A model generated the notes under the pieces. It did no database searches and was not told the origin of the DNA. It saw only the letters and a list, made by a program, of their open reading frames with translations. This document shows, piece by piece, positions 1-7,913 of a stretch of 64,000 nucleotides of DNA (position 1 is the first letter of the stretch; every line of letters starts with the position of its first letter). The translations under genes and the position numbers were made by a program. The DNA comes from Novosphingobium subterraneum (GTDB lineage: Bacteria; Pseudomonadota; Alphaproteobacteria; Sphingomonadales; Sphingomonadaceae): positions 62,001 through 126,000 of the forward strand of contig NZ_JRVC01000012.1 in NCBI RefSeq assembly GCF_000807925.1, in the 5' to 3' direction.

Positions 1-315
1 TGCAAGGGGCTGACCGATCAGAACTGGGCTGGCCTGGCCGGGGTTGGCAGGACGCTGGTGATCTATATGGGCGTGGCGACTTCGGAAGCGATTGCCGAAA
101 AGCTCATGGCAGACGGGCTCGCGCCCGACATGCCGGTGGCAGTCATCGAGAACGCGGCGCGCCCGCAGATGCGCGTGCTGCGCGGAACGCTGGCGGCTCT
201 CGGGCCGCTGGTATCGGAAAACAAGGTCAAGAGTCCTGCCCTGATCGTGATCGGCGAAGTGGCAGGCCGGGGAGACATGATGGAATTGAAGCAAGTTTTG
301 GAGGCAGTGCAGTGA
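1..315 (+). CDS. cobA: Uroporphyrinogen-III C-methyltransferase (siroheme synthase), 3' part only
   Basis: The reading frame is open from the first base of the window, so the gene is cut by the window edge and only the last 104 residues are visible. They match the C-terminal half of the SUMT methyltransferase fold: LVIYMGV near the start, a PVAVIENAARP segment and the closing SPALIVIGEV strand typical of CobA/CysG. The enzyme uses SAM to methylate uroporphyrinogen III to precorrin-2, the precursor of siroheme, which the sulfite reductase encoded just downstream needs. The stop codon overlaps the GTG start of the next gene by four bases, so the genes are translationally coupled. Whether the missing N-terminus carries a CysG dehydrogenase/ferrochelatase domain cannot be seen. 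Confidence 0.9.
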   Translation, partial: CKGLTDQNWAGLAGVGRTLVIYMGVATSEAIAEKLMADGLAPDMPVAVIENAARPQMRVLRGTLAALGPLVSENKVKSPALIVIGEVAGRGDMMELKQVLEAVQ

Positions 316-608
316 AGATCATCACTGGAAGTGATCTGCGCACCGGCGACGTGATCTGGTGGACCGGCGAAGGCTGGTCGCGCCATGTCAACGATGCGGT
401 GGAAGCAGGCGAACATGCCGAGGCGATCATCGCCCGCGAGAACGCCAAGCAGATTGTCACCGACACGCAGGTGATCGAAGCGACGCTGACCGACGAAGGC
501 GTGCGCCCGGCGCACATCAAGGACCGCATCCGCGCCCTCGGGCCGACGGTCCGCCTCGACCTTTCCCTCAAGCCTGCCGACCCCAATGCCGGCACCTGGG
601 TGATCTGA
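312..608 (+). CDS. DUF2849 domain protein of the sulfite reductase operon
   Basis: This small 98-residue protein begins with GTG, inside a GTGA overlap with the preceding methyltransferase stop. It matches the DUF2849 family, which in alphaproteobacteria sits between the siroheme synthase and sulfite reductase genes. It has no signal peptide or membrane segment and should be cytosolic. Its biochemical role is unknown. Position suggests a helper of siroheme insertion or sulfite reductase activity, but that is inference from context only. One base separates its stop from the cysI start. Confidence 0.85.
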   Translation: MKIITGSDLRTGDVIWWTGEGWSRHVNDAVEAGEHAEAIIARENAKQIVTDTQVIEATLTDEGVRPAHIKDRIRALGPTVRLDLSLKPADPNAGTWVI

Positions 609-609
609 G

Positions 610-2262
610 ATGTATCAGTACGACCAATACGACCAGGCAATGGTCGATGCCCGCGTTGCGGAGTTCCGCGACCAGGTGGAGCGCCGCCTTGCGGGAGACA
701 TCACCGAGGACCAGTTCAAGCCGCTGCGCCTGAAGAACGGCCTTTACCTGCAGCTTCACGCCTACATGCTGCGCGTGGCCATTCCCTATGGCACGCTGAG
801 CAGCCGCCAGATGCGCATGCTAGGCGATATCGCCGACAAGTATGACCGCGGCTATGGCCACTTCACCACGCGCCAGAACATCCAGTACAACTGGATCAAG
901 CTGCAGGACGCGCCCGACATTCTCGCCGATCTGGCTTCGGTCGAGATGCATGCGATCCAGACCAGCGGCAACTGCATCCGCAATACTACCGCCGACCAGT
1001 TCGCCGGTGCCGCCGCGGACGAGCTGGTCGATCCGCGCCCCTATGCCGAACTCCTGCGCCAGTGGTCGACGTTCCATCCGGAGTTCGACTACCTGCCGCG
1101 CAAGTTCAAGATCGCGATCATCGGTTCGGAAACCGACCGCGCAGCGATGAAGCTGCACGATATCGGCATCCAGCTGGTGCAGAACGATGCCGGCGAGATC
1201 GGCTGCCGCTTCTACGTCGGCGGTGGCATGGGCCGTACGCCGATGATCGCTCCAGTGATCGGCGATTTCGTGCCGCCGCTGCAGATGATCTCGTACCTCG
1301 AAGCGTGCCTGCGCGTGTACAACCGCTATGGCCGCCGCGATAACAAGTACAAGGCGCGCATCAAGATCCTCGTCCACGAGATCGGCGCCGACGAATACCG
1401 CCGCCAGGTGGAAGAAGAGTTCAAGCACATCCTGACGCTGGGCCTCGAGCCGCCAGCGGCCGAGCTGGAGCGCATCAAGGTCTACTTCGAGCAGCCGGGC
1501 TTCGATGCGAATGCATCCGACGAACTCGACCTGTCCGATCCCGACTTCGCGCTGTGGGTGGACCAGAACGTCCATGCCCACAAGCAGCCGGGCTACGCCA
1601 TCGTCAACATCAGCCTGAAGCCCGTTGGCGGCATTCCGGGCGATGCCACGGCTGACCAGATCCGCCTGATGGCCGACCTGGCGCTTGAGCATTCGTTCGA
1701 CGAACTGCGCGTGACCCATGCGCAGAACATCGTGCTGCCGCATGTGAAGAAGGCTGACCTCTATGGCCTGTGGCAGAAGCTGGACGAAGCAGGCCTTGCC
1801 TCTGCCAACCTCGACCTGATCGGCGACATCATCGCCTGCCCGGGTCTGGATTACTGCGCGCTGGCCAATGCGCGGTCGATCCCGGTGGCGCAGAAGATCT
1901 CGGAGCGCTTTGCCGACCTCGGCCGTCAGCGCGAGCTGGGCGAGCTGAAGCTGAAGATTTCGGGCTGCATCAATGCCTGCGGGCATCACCACGCAGGCCA
2001 CATCGGCATCCTCGGCGTCGACCGCAAGGGCGTGGAGAATTACCAGCTCCTGCTCGGCGGCTGCGAGGGCGCGGACACCTCGCTCGGCACGATCACCGGC
2101 CCCGGCTTCAACGAGGACGGCATCGTCGATGCAGTCGAGAAGGCAACCGATGTCTATCTCGCCCAGCGCGCCGAAGGGGAGCGTTTCGTCGACACCTTCC
2201 GCCGCATCGGCATGGCCCCGTTCAAGGAGGCGATCTACGCCAAGGAGACCGCCAATGGTTGA
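610..2262 (+). CDS. cysI: Sulfite reductase hemoprotein subunit (nitrite/sulfite reductase family)
   Basis: A 550-residue protein of the siroheme/[4Fe-4S] nitrite-sulfite reductase family, which performs the six-electron reduction of sulfite to sulfide in cysteine synthesis. Two ferredoxin-like half domains are present. The cluster and siroheme ligands are clear: C410 and C416 (C-x5-C in CPGLDYC), and C453 and C457 (C-x3-C in GCINAC). The basic N-terminal region contains a TTRQNIQ-type motif expected for siroheme/substrate contacts. No flavoprotein CysJ gene is visible nearby, so the electron donor is probably ferredoxin or a flavoprotein encoded elsewhere. The gene overlaps the next one by 8 bp. 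Confidence 0.95.
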   Translation: MYQYDQYDQAMVDARVAEFRDQVERRLAGDITEDQFKPLRLKNGLYLQLHAYMLRVAIPYGTLSSRQMRMLGDIADKYDRGYGHFTTRQNIQYNWIKLQDAPDILADLASVEMHAIQTSGNCIRNTTADQFAGAAADELVDPRPYAELLRQWSTFHPEFDYLPRKFKIAIIGSETDRAAMKLHDIGIQLVQNDAGEIGCRFYVGGGMGRTPMIAPVIGDFVPPLQMISYLEACLRVYNRYGRRDNKYKARIKILVHEIGADEYRRQVEEEFKHILTLGLEPPAAELERIKVYFEQPGFDANASDELDLSDPDFALWVDQNVHAHKQPGYAIVNISLKPVGGIPGDATADQIRLMADLALEHSFDELRVTHAQNIVLPHVKKADLYGLWQKLDEAGLASANLDLIGDIIACPGLDYCALANARSIPVAQKISERFADLGRQRELGELKLKISGCINACGHHHAGHIGILGVDRKGVENYQLLLGGCEGADTSLGTITGPGFNEDGIVDAVEKATDVYLAQRAEGERFVDTFRRIGMAPFKEAIYAKETANG

Positions 2263-2686
2263 GCAGAACCTGCGTTTTCGCGATGACGAGCCGGTCGGCG
2301 ATCCTGCGGTGACGGTCGACGCCTTTGCCGACCAGTCGAACGCAACTGCCGTGCGGATCGAACCGGGCGACGATGCCCGCGCGCTGCTGCCGCATCTCGA
2401 TCGGCTGGCGCTCGTGGAAGTGAACTTCCCGGCCTACACCGACGGGCGCGGCTATTCGGCGGCGCGTATCCTGCGCGAGCATGGCTATCAGGGCGAACTG
2501 CGGGCCGTGGGCGATGTCCTGCTCGACCAGCTTTCGCACATGCGCCGCTGCGGGTTCGACAGCTTTGCGCCGAACCAGCCGATCAGCGTGGAGGCCGCCG
2601 AAAAGGCCTTCGCGACTTGGCCTGAAGTCTACCAGAAGACCGTCGACGGACGCCCGGCAATCTGGGCGAAGCGTCACCCCGCCTGA
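2255..2686 (+). CDS. DUF934 domain protein
   Basis: A 143-residue protein starting at the ATG that overlaps the 3' end of cysI by 8 bp. The open frame extends much further upstream, but that part is antisense-like filler inside cysI. The protein matches the DUF934 family: an FPAYTDGRGYS segment in the middle and a GDVLLDQL..MRRCGFDSF segment after it. DUF934 genes are almost always adjacent to cysI and cysH in proteobacteria. Its function is not established, and operon position points to assimilatory sulfur metabolism. It has no export signal. Confidence 0.88.
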   Translation: MVEQNLRFRDDEPVGDPAVTVDAFADQSNATAVRIEPGDDARALLPHLDRLALVEVNFPAYTDGRGYSAARILREHGYQGELRAVGDVLLDQLSHMRRCGFDSFAPNQPISVEAAEKAFATWPEVYQKTVDGRPAIWAKRHPA

Positions 2687-2710
2687 GCTGCGGGAAAAGG
2701 ACTTAGAAGT

Positions 2711-3511
2711 ATGGACAGCACCGTGAACCGCAAGATCGACCTGATCGATGTGCGCCCGCGCTTTACCGAGACGGACGCGATCCGCCTGAACAACCTGTTC
2801 CGGGGCACCGACACGCACGAGATGCTGCGTTCGGTGATCCGCGACGGGCTGGCGGGCGACCTTGCGGTGGTTTCGAGCTTCGGCGCGGAAAGTGCTGTCC
2901 TGCTTCACCTTATTGCCGAGGTCGATCCTTCGGTGCCAGTGCTGTTCCTTGAGACGGGCAAGCACTTCCCCGAGACGGTAGCCTATCGCGATGAGCTGAT
3001 CGGGTTTCTGGGGATGACCAATCTCCAGATCATCGAGCCCGATCCGGAAGTGATCGCCAAGAAGGACGAGAACGGCCTTCGCTGGTCGTGGGATCCCGAT
3101 GGCTGCTGCGAGATCCGCAAGGTCGAGCCGCTGGCCAAGGCGCTGCTGCATTTCGATGCCTCGCTGACCGGGCGCAAGGGCTTCCAGTCCAAGACCCGCG
3201 CCGGCCTGCCTCGCTTCGAGATCGACCACTCCGACGCGCAAGGGCGGCTCAAGATCAATCCGCTGGCATCGTGGGACAAGACCGCGCTCGAAGCCTACTT
3301 CGCGCAGCACGGCCTGCCGGCGCACCCACTGGTGGCCCAGGGCTATCCGTCGATCGGATGTGCGCCCTGCACCAGCAAGGTCGCCCCCGGTGAAGATCCC
3401 CGGTCTGGCCGGTGGAAGGGCTGGGACAAGACCGAATGCGGCATCCATTCGCCGACGGATGCCAGCAAGCCGGGCGACGAGCTGCCACCGGGCTACGATC
3501 CGATCTTCTGA
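2711..3511 (+). CDS. cysH: Adenylyl-sulfate/phosphoadenylyl-sulfate reductase
   Basis: A 266-residue PAPS reductase-fold enzyme. It has the SSFGAES nucleotide-binding P-loop-like motif near residues 55-61 and the catalytic ECGIH motif at 242-246. It also carries a CC pair at 132-133 and a CAPC pair at 217-220. These four cysteines ligate a [4Fe-4S] cluster and mark the APS-type enzyme (EC 1.8.4.10) rather than the cluster-free PAPS enzyme of E. coli. It reduces activated sulfate to sulfite using thioredoxin and feeds CysI. The ATG at 2711 is preceded by a purine-rich GGGAAAAGGA stretch. The gene lies 24 bp after the DUF934 gene in the same operon. Confidence 0.95.
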   Translation: MDSTVNRKIDLIDVRPRFTETDAIRLNNLFRGTDTHEMLRSVIRDGLAGDLAVVSSFGAESAVLLHLIAEVDPSVPVLFLETGKHFPETVAYRDELIGFLGMTNLQIIEPDPEVIAKKDENGLRWSWDPDGCCEIRKVEPLAKALLHFDASLTGRKGFQSKTRAGLPRFEIDHSDAQGRLKINPLASWDKTALEAYFAQHGLPAHPLVAQGYPSIGCAPCTSKVAPGEDPRSGRWKGWDKTECGIHSPTDASKPGDELPPGYDPIF

Positions 3512-3577
3512 TCGGCATTTGCCAGTCGCGACAGTGCTCTGCTAGGTCCCTGCGCCGGGACATGGGGGAGTAGTCGG

Positions 3578-4987
3578 TTGGCAGTGGATGCGCGCAGGAT
3601 CGGGTTCTGGGCCGGACCGCTGGGGTTTGCCGTAACGCAACTGGCGGCAGCACCGGCAGGCATGCCCGATGCGGCATGGAGTGCGGCGGGCCTTGTCTGG
3701 TGGATGGCAGCCTGGTGGATGACCGAGGCGATGCCGCTTTCGGCAACGGCATTCCTGCCTTTCCTCGTGCTGCCGCTGACCGGCGTGGCGGATGCCAACA
3801 AGACGGCTGCCGCCTACTACTCGCCGATCATGTTCCTTTTCGTAGGTGGCGCCTTTCTGGCGCTGGCAATCGAGCGGACCGGGCTCCACCGGCGGCTGGC
3901 GCTGTTCATAATGGGCCTGGCCGGTGCAAGGCCGGGGCAGTTGCTGCTGGGCGTGATGACCGCGACGGCAGTGCTTTCAAGCTTCATTTCCAACACATCG
4001 ACGGCCCTCATCATGATGCCGATGGCGATTGCCATGCTGCGTGCGGGCGGCGTGCGCGAAGGGGAAACCGGGGGCATGGCCGGAGCGCTGCCGATGGGCA
4101 TTGCCTTTGCCGCATCCATCGGCGGGCTGGCGACATTGATCGGCACGCCGACAAACGCCATCGCGGCAGGACTGATCGAGAAGGCGCTGGGGACCCGGGT
4201 CACGTTCCTGCAATGGGCGATGTACGGCGTGCCGATCGCCGTTGCCGCCGTGCCGATTGCCGCGTGGATCATCGCGCGGGTGCAGAAGCTGAAGGAGGAT
4301 GCGTTCGATCCTGCGGCTGCACGCGATGCCATTGGCCATTCCGCGCAATGGAGCGTGGCCGAGCGGCGGTTGCTTCCGGTGGTGCTACTGGCCTTCCTGG
4401 CGTGGGTGTTCCAGCCGCTGATCGAAGGGGTGTTTCCGAAGGGTGGCTTCACCGATGGCACGGTGGCTGCGATCGCGGGGCTGGTCCTGTTTTTCCTGCC
4501 CGACGGCACCGGCCGCCCGATGCTGACCTGGCCCGAGGCCAATCGCGCACCGTGGGACGTGGTGCTGATGTTCGGCGGCGGCCTTGCCATGGCGATGGGC
4601 ATGACCGAAAGCGGGCTGACCAAGTGGATGGGCGAGATGCTGCTGCCGCTTGCCCATGTGTCACTTCCGGTGGTTGCACTGGTCCTCGTCGGGTTCGTGA
4701 TCGTGGTGACAGAATTTGCCAGCAACATCGCGGCGGCGAGCGGAATCATGCCGGTCGTGGCAGCGCTGGTGGCGGCGCTGGGGGCCGATCCGATCCTGCT
4801 GGCTCTTCCGGCAGCCTTCGCCGCGACCTGGGGCTTCATGCTGCCGGCAGGAACCGGCCCCAATGCGCTGGCCTGGGCAACCGGGCACTGTTCGATGCGC
4901 GCGATGGTCAAGGCAGGCTTCGCGCTCGACGTGGTCGGGGTGTTCCTGCTGGTCGGCGTAGTCTGGACCGTCGCCGCCTTTTCATGA
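3578..4987 (+). CDS. SLC13 (DASS) family permease, possibly sulfate or dicarboxylate
   Basis: A 469-residue, very hydrophobic protein of the SLC13/divalent anion:sodium symporter family. It has the duplicated SNT-type signature: SNTST in the first half and a TGPNALAWATG segment near the C-terminus, plus a GTPTNA motif. The ATGs nearby are not usable, since the one at 3562 hits a stop after three codons. The TTG at 3578 lies 7 nt after a strong GGGGGAG ribosome site and is therefore the chosen start. The gene is 66 bp downstream of cysH in the same direction. A role in sulfate import is plausible from context, but the family also moves succinate, citrate and other dicarboxylates, so the substrate is not proven. 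Confidence 0.85.
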   Translation: MAVDARRIGFWAGPLGFAVTQLAAAPAGMPDAAWSAAGLVWWMAAWWMTEAMPLSATAFLPFLVLPLTGVADANKTAAAYYSPIMFLFVGGAFLALAIERTGLHRRLALFIMGLAGARPGQLLLGVMTATAVLSSFISNTSTALIMMPMAIAMLRAGGVREGETGGMAGALPMGIAFAASIGGLATLIGTPTNAIAAGLIEKALGTRVTFLQWAMYGVPIAVAAVPIAAWIIARVQKLKEDAFDPAAARDAIGHSAQWSVAERRLLPVVLLAFLAWVFQPLIEGVFPKGGFTDGTVAAIAGLVLFFLPDGTGRPMLTWPEANRAPWDVVLMFGGGLAMAMGMTESGLTKWMGEMLLPLAHVSLPVVALVLVGFVIVVTEFASNIAAASGIMPVVAALVAALGADPILLALPAAFAATWGFMLPAGTGPNALAWATGHCSMRAMVKAGFALDVVGVFLLVGVVWTVAAFS

Positions 4988-5006
4988 TTATGTTACGTAG
5001 TCTTGC

Positions 5007-5035
5007 TTGATTTGGGCTTCACCAATCGGTGCAAA
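5007..5035 (+). promoter_or_regulatory. Possible sigma-70-like promoter of the DUF4331 operon
   Basis: TTGATT at 5007-5012 is followed after 17 bases by TGCAAA at 5030-5035, with an AT-rich CAAAATAG run around it. This is only a partial match to a housekeeping promoter. It lies upstream of the 5075-5092 palindrome, which would then fall in the initially transcribed region, as expected for an operator. Confidence 0.3.
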
Positions 5036-5074
5036 ATAGTCTAACATCGAACAAACAGGCCTCCCGCTGACTCC

Positions 5075-5092
5075 CTGTGAACCAGTTCACAG
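5075..5092. promoter_or_regulatory. 18-bp perfect palindrome, likely operator of the DUF4331 operon
   Basis: CTGTGAAC, a CA centre, then GTTCACAG form two perfect 8-bp arms. The site lies 73 bp before the start of the first DUF4331-like gene, in an otherwise featureless intergenic stretch. Such a short-centred dyad is typical of a dimeric repressor or activator site. No regulator gene is adjacent, so the cognate protein is unknown. Confidence 0.55.
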
Positions 5093-5164
5093 CAGACGGC
5101 GCAGAATGAGGCGAAAGAGTGGTCGCACGTTCTTTCGTCAGAATTCGCAGTGGGGAGATTCGCC

Positions 5165-5836
5165 GTGCGCCGCATTTTCAAGACATTGCTGGCGGGCAGC
5201 GCCGGGGCCGCCAGCCTCGCCGCGCTGATGCTGGTGCCGACCGGCGTCGCGACAAGCGCCGACCACCTCGATCCGCCGAGCCGCACCGACGGCGGCGTAG
5301 ATCCCAACCCGGATATTCCGGCCGACATCGCCGACGTGTTTGCCTGGCATTCGAATGGCACGACCAAGATCGCGATGACCTTTGCAGGACCCGTCTCCGC
5401 CGCCGCGACGACGCCGCTCTATTATGACCGGGACGTGCTCTACAAAATCAACATTTCGACTGCGGCACCGGGCAATACTCCCGAGTTCACGATCAAGTAT
5501 CGCTTCGGGCCGGGCCAAAATCCTGGCGAATGGGGAGTACGAATCGAAGGCGTGCCCGGCGTTAACGGCGTGATCGAAGGTCCGGTCGAGCAGAACCTCC
5601 AAAAGGATGGCGTGAAGGTCCGCGTCGGCCTGTTCGACGAACCTTTTTTCTTCGACCTAATCGGTTTCCGCGAGACGCGATCCACCGGCACATTGAAAAT
5701 CCGCAACGACCGCAACTTCTTCGACACCCAGAACGATACCGCGATCGTGCTTGAAATTCCTGACGCGAACCTTGGCGCAGGGGTAACCAATCTTGGCGTC
5801 TGGGGACAGACCGCCCGCTTTGGGGGGAACATCTGA
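5165..5836 (+). CDS. Exported DUF4331-type protein, N-terminal-half type
   Basis: A 223-residue secreted protein. The GTG at 5165 is preferred over the GTG at 5150 because GGGGAGA at 5152-5158 is correctly spaced from it. The N-terminus is a Sec signal peptide: basic MRRIFK, then a hydrophobic stretch ending near ATSA. It is followed by SADHLDPP, the hallmark start of mature DUF4331 proteins. The rest fits only the first part of that family: an ADVFAW segment and a DEPFFFD segment. The second part is encoded by the next gene. DUF4331 has no established biochemical activity. It is the first gene of an operon with a lipoprotein, a TPR protein and a HupE/UreJ-type membrane protein. Confidence 0.8.
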   Translation: MRRIFKTLLAGSAGAASLAALMLVPTGVATSADHLDPPSRTDGGVDPNPDIPADIADVFAWHSNGTTKIAMTFAGPVSAAATTPLYYDRDVLYKINISTAAPGNTPEFTIKYRFGPGQNPGEWGVRIEGVPGVNGVIEGPVEQNLQKDGVKVRVGLFDEPFFFDLIGFRETRSTGTLKIRNDRNFFDTQNDTAIVLEIPDANLGAGVTNLGVWGQTARFGGNI

Positions 5837-6561
5837 TGAGCCTGCGCAAGATCATCCGGATCGCGACGCCGTTCGCTCTGGCCGTGACGCTGGTCGGGTG
5901 CGGCGATGATGGTGCTGGTAGCCAAGTCGTCGTCCCGGCCCCGCTACCGAGCTCGACATCGACCGCGACGCCGACCGCCACGGCAACCGCGGTTGCCTAC
6001 GACTCGACCAAATGCTTCCTGCAGCCGATCCAGGGCCAGAACGGCGCGAACCTCAAGTCATTCATCATTCCGGATACATTGAAGCTCGACCTGACCCGAC
6101 CGACCAAGTTTCCGAATGGACGCCATCCCGAAGATCAGGTCGTCGACATTCTGCTTGCAACCCTGCTGCTCGATATGAGCGTTACCGGCCAAGGACCATA
6201 CACGCTGGCAGATGTGCCGCTGAATCCGCAGCGCAATGACAAGTTCTTCCTGCTGACCTTCCCGTTCCTGGCAACGCCGAACGGCACGCCGCAGGTAGCG
6301 ACCGGCACCGGCACAAACTTCAATTTCCGCACCGACCCGGATTCGGCCTATGTCAGTGTGGACCGCATGGGCAATCCGGCTATCGCTACGGCGCTGGTTA
6401 GTTCTTCGATGAAACTGAGCTACAACGATGATACGCCGACCGGAGACGTCGCTGGCGACAAGTATCTGACCGAATACGAGCACGAACTCGACAAGCTGTT
6501 CGGGCTGATTGGCGACGATCTGGAAAGGCTGCAGTTGAAGATCTGCGCGACGAAGTCCTGA
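5836..6561 (+). CDS. Lipoprotein resembling the C-terminal half of DUF4331 proteins
   Basis: This 241-residue protein has a lipoprotein signal with the lipobox LVGC at about residues 19-22. A Ser/Thr/Ala/Pro-rich linker follows. The globular part contains FPNGRHPEDQVVDILLATL and NDKFFLLTFPFLA, which resemble the C-terminal part of long DUF4331 proteins. Its ATG overlaps the previous TGA by one base, so the two halves are coupled. Because each half has its own export signal, this is a natural split rather than a frameshift. The product is probably anchored in the outer membrane, facing the periplasm. Confidence 0.75.
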   Translation: MSLRKIIRIATPFALAVTLVGCGDDGAGSQVVVPAPLPSSTSTATPTATATAVAYDSTKCFLQPIQGQNGANLKSFIIPDTLKLDLTRPTKFPNGRHPEDQVVDILLATLLLDMSVTGQGPYTLADVPLNPQRNDKFFLLTFPFLATPNGTPQVATGTGTNFNFRTDPDSAYVSVDRMGNPAIATALVSSSMKLSYNDDTPTGDVAGDKYLTEYEHELDKLFGLIGDDLERLQLKICATKS

Positions 6562-6566
6562 CAGGC

Positions 6567-7913
6567 ATGAGCGACAAGCGCGGCCCCAAGTGGCCGTGGA
6601 TCCTGCTGGCGGCGGTTTTCCTGATAACCGCCGCCAGCATTGCCTTTGACAAGTACAAGGCTCGGCAAGGCCCGCCGGATCCGCTGCCTTCGGAAATCAA
6701 GCCATGGTTCGGACCACGCAACCAGCTCGGACTGGAGCAGGCAGCGCAAGTTGCAGTGGATGGCGCACGCGCGCGGTTGGCGCTGAATCCTGAGGAGTGG
6801 CTGCGGCAGGAGGTACTGGCACGAGCTCTCGTCAGGCGCTTCCGCGCGACAGGCGCATATGCAGATCTCGCCGAAGCGGACGGATTGCTGGACAAGGGGA
6901 TGGCGGGTGCCCCCTTCCCCGCCGGGCCGAGCCTGTCTCGCGCCGAAGTTTCGGTCCTGGCACACCGCCTCGACGCTGCCGGAAAGGGGCTCAAACGGTT
7001 CTTCGCGCAAGTGGGGGAGCCGGACGACGGCGAATCTGCCGGCGCATGGAGCCTGAAGGGGGACATCGCCTTCCAGCGCGGCGACGTGAAGGCAGCGCGC
7101 CTCGCGTTCAGCCGCGCGGAGGAATACGACAACAACGCCGCCGTTGCTTTAAGGCAATCAATGCTCGCATTGCGCACGGGCGATCCTGATCTTGCCCGCC
7201 GCCGTATCAACGCAGTGCTGCGCGCCCCGAAGCTGAGCCGCTACGTCAAGTCGCAGGTCGGCTTGCAGCGGGTGACGATCGCATATGCCACGGGAGACTG
7301 GAAGGCGGCGGGCACATGGGCCCGGTTTTCCGAGCGCTTCTTCCCTGGCAGCCCGCTCGCCATGGCGCATGTCGCACAGCAGAAGGCTCTCGAAGGGGAC
7401 GTGGCTGGAGCAGTTCGGCAATATGAAGCGATCTTGGCCAAGGCCCCCTTGCCGGAGATCATGGACGCGCTTGCTTTCACGCTGCGCCTGCAGGGCCGCG
7501 GCGCCGAAAGTCGGGCGTGGGCCGAGAAGGCCGGCGCGATCTGGACCGAGCGCTATAGCGTGATGCCAGAGGCGGCAGCGGCGCACGTGGTGGAGCACGA
7601 ACTGGCCTTGGGCGATCCGGCCAAAGCCCTGCCAATCGCGAAGGCCGATGCACAGGCGCGTCCGCACGGGGCCAGCCTGATCTTGCTGGCGCGGGCGCAG
7701 CTTCTGACCGGCGATGCCAGAGGTGCACTTGCAACGCTTGAACGTGCCGAGAAGACCGGCTGGCGGACGGCAGGACTTTACCTTGCCATGGCAGACGTCC
7801 AGACCGTGCTTGGAGACACCGATGCCGCCGAAGATGCGCGGGAGGACGCGCTTGATCTCAATCCCAAGGCCACCGATCCGGCGGCGCGCTACATCTGGTT
7901 CGGTCACGATTAG
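6567..7913 (+). CDS. Membrane-anchored TPR-repeat protein
   Basis: A 448-residue protein with one N-terminal transmembrane helix (WPWILLAAVFLITAASIAF, about residues 9-27) and a long helical domain made of degenerate tetratricopeptide repeats. Recognisable units include LKGDIAFQRGDVKAARLAFSRA and MADVQTVLGDTDAAEDAREDA. The repeats should face the periplasm and act as a protein-protein scaffold. The gene starts 5 bp after the lipoprotein stop and overlaps the next gene. Its position between the DUF4331-like halves and the HupE/UreJ-like protein suggests it assembles them, which is inference. Confidence 0.78.
   Translation: MSDKRGPKWPWILLAAVFLITAASIAFDKYKARQGPPDPLPSEIKPWFGPRNQLGLEQAAQVAVDGARARLALNPEEWLRQEVLARALVRRFRATGAYADLAEADGLLDKGMAGAPFPAGPSLSRAEVSVLAHRLDAAGKGLKRFFAQVGEPDDGESAGAWSLKGDIAFQRGDVKAARLAFSRAEEYDNNAAVALRQSMLALRTGDPDLARRRINAVLRAPKLSRYVKSQVGLQRVTIAYATGDWKAAGTWARFSERFFPGSPLAMAHVAQQKALEGDVAGAVRQYEAILAKAPLPEIMDALAFTLRLQGRGAESRAWAEKAGAIWTERYSVMPEAAAAHVVEHELALGDPAKALPIAKADAQARPHGASLILLARAQLLTGDARGALATLERAEKTGWRTAGLYLAMADVQTVLGDTDAAEDAREDALDLNPKATDPAARYIWFGHD

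Noticed and set aside
3676..5010. 444-codon frame within the SLC13 permease gene
   Set aside because: Out-of-frame Arg-rich shadow; the permease frame has all family motifs.
5150..6561. Frameshifted single DUF4331 gene
   Set aside because: Each part has its own start, ribosome context and export signal, and the junction is an exact one-base TGATG overlap, so it is treated as two genes.
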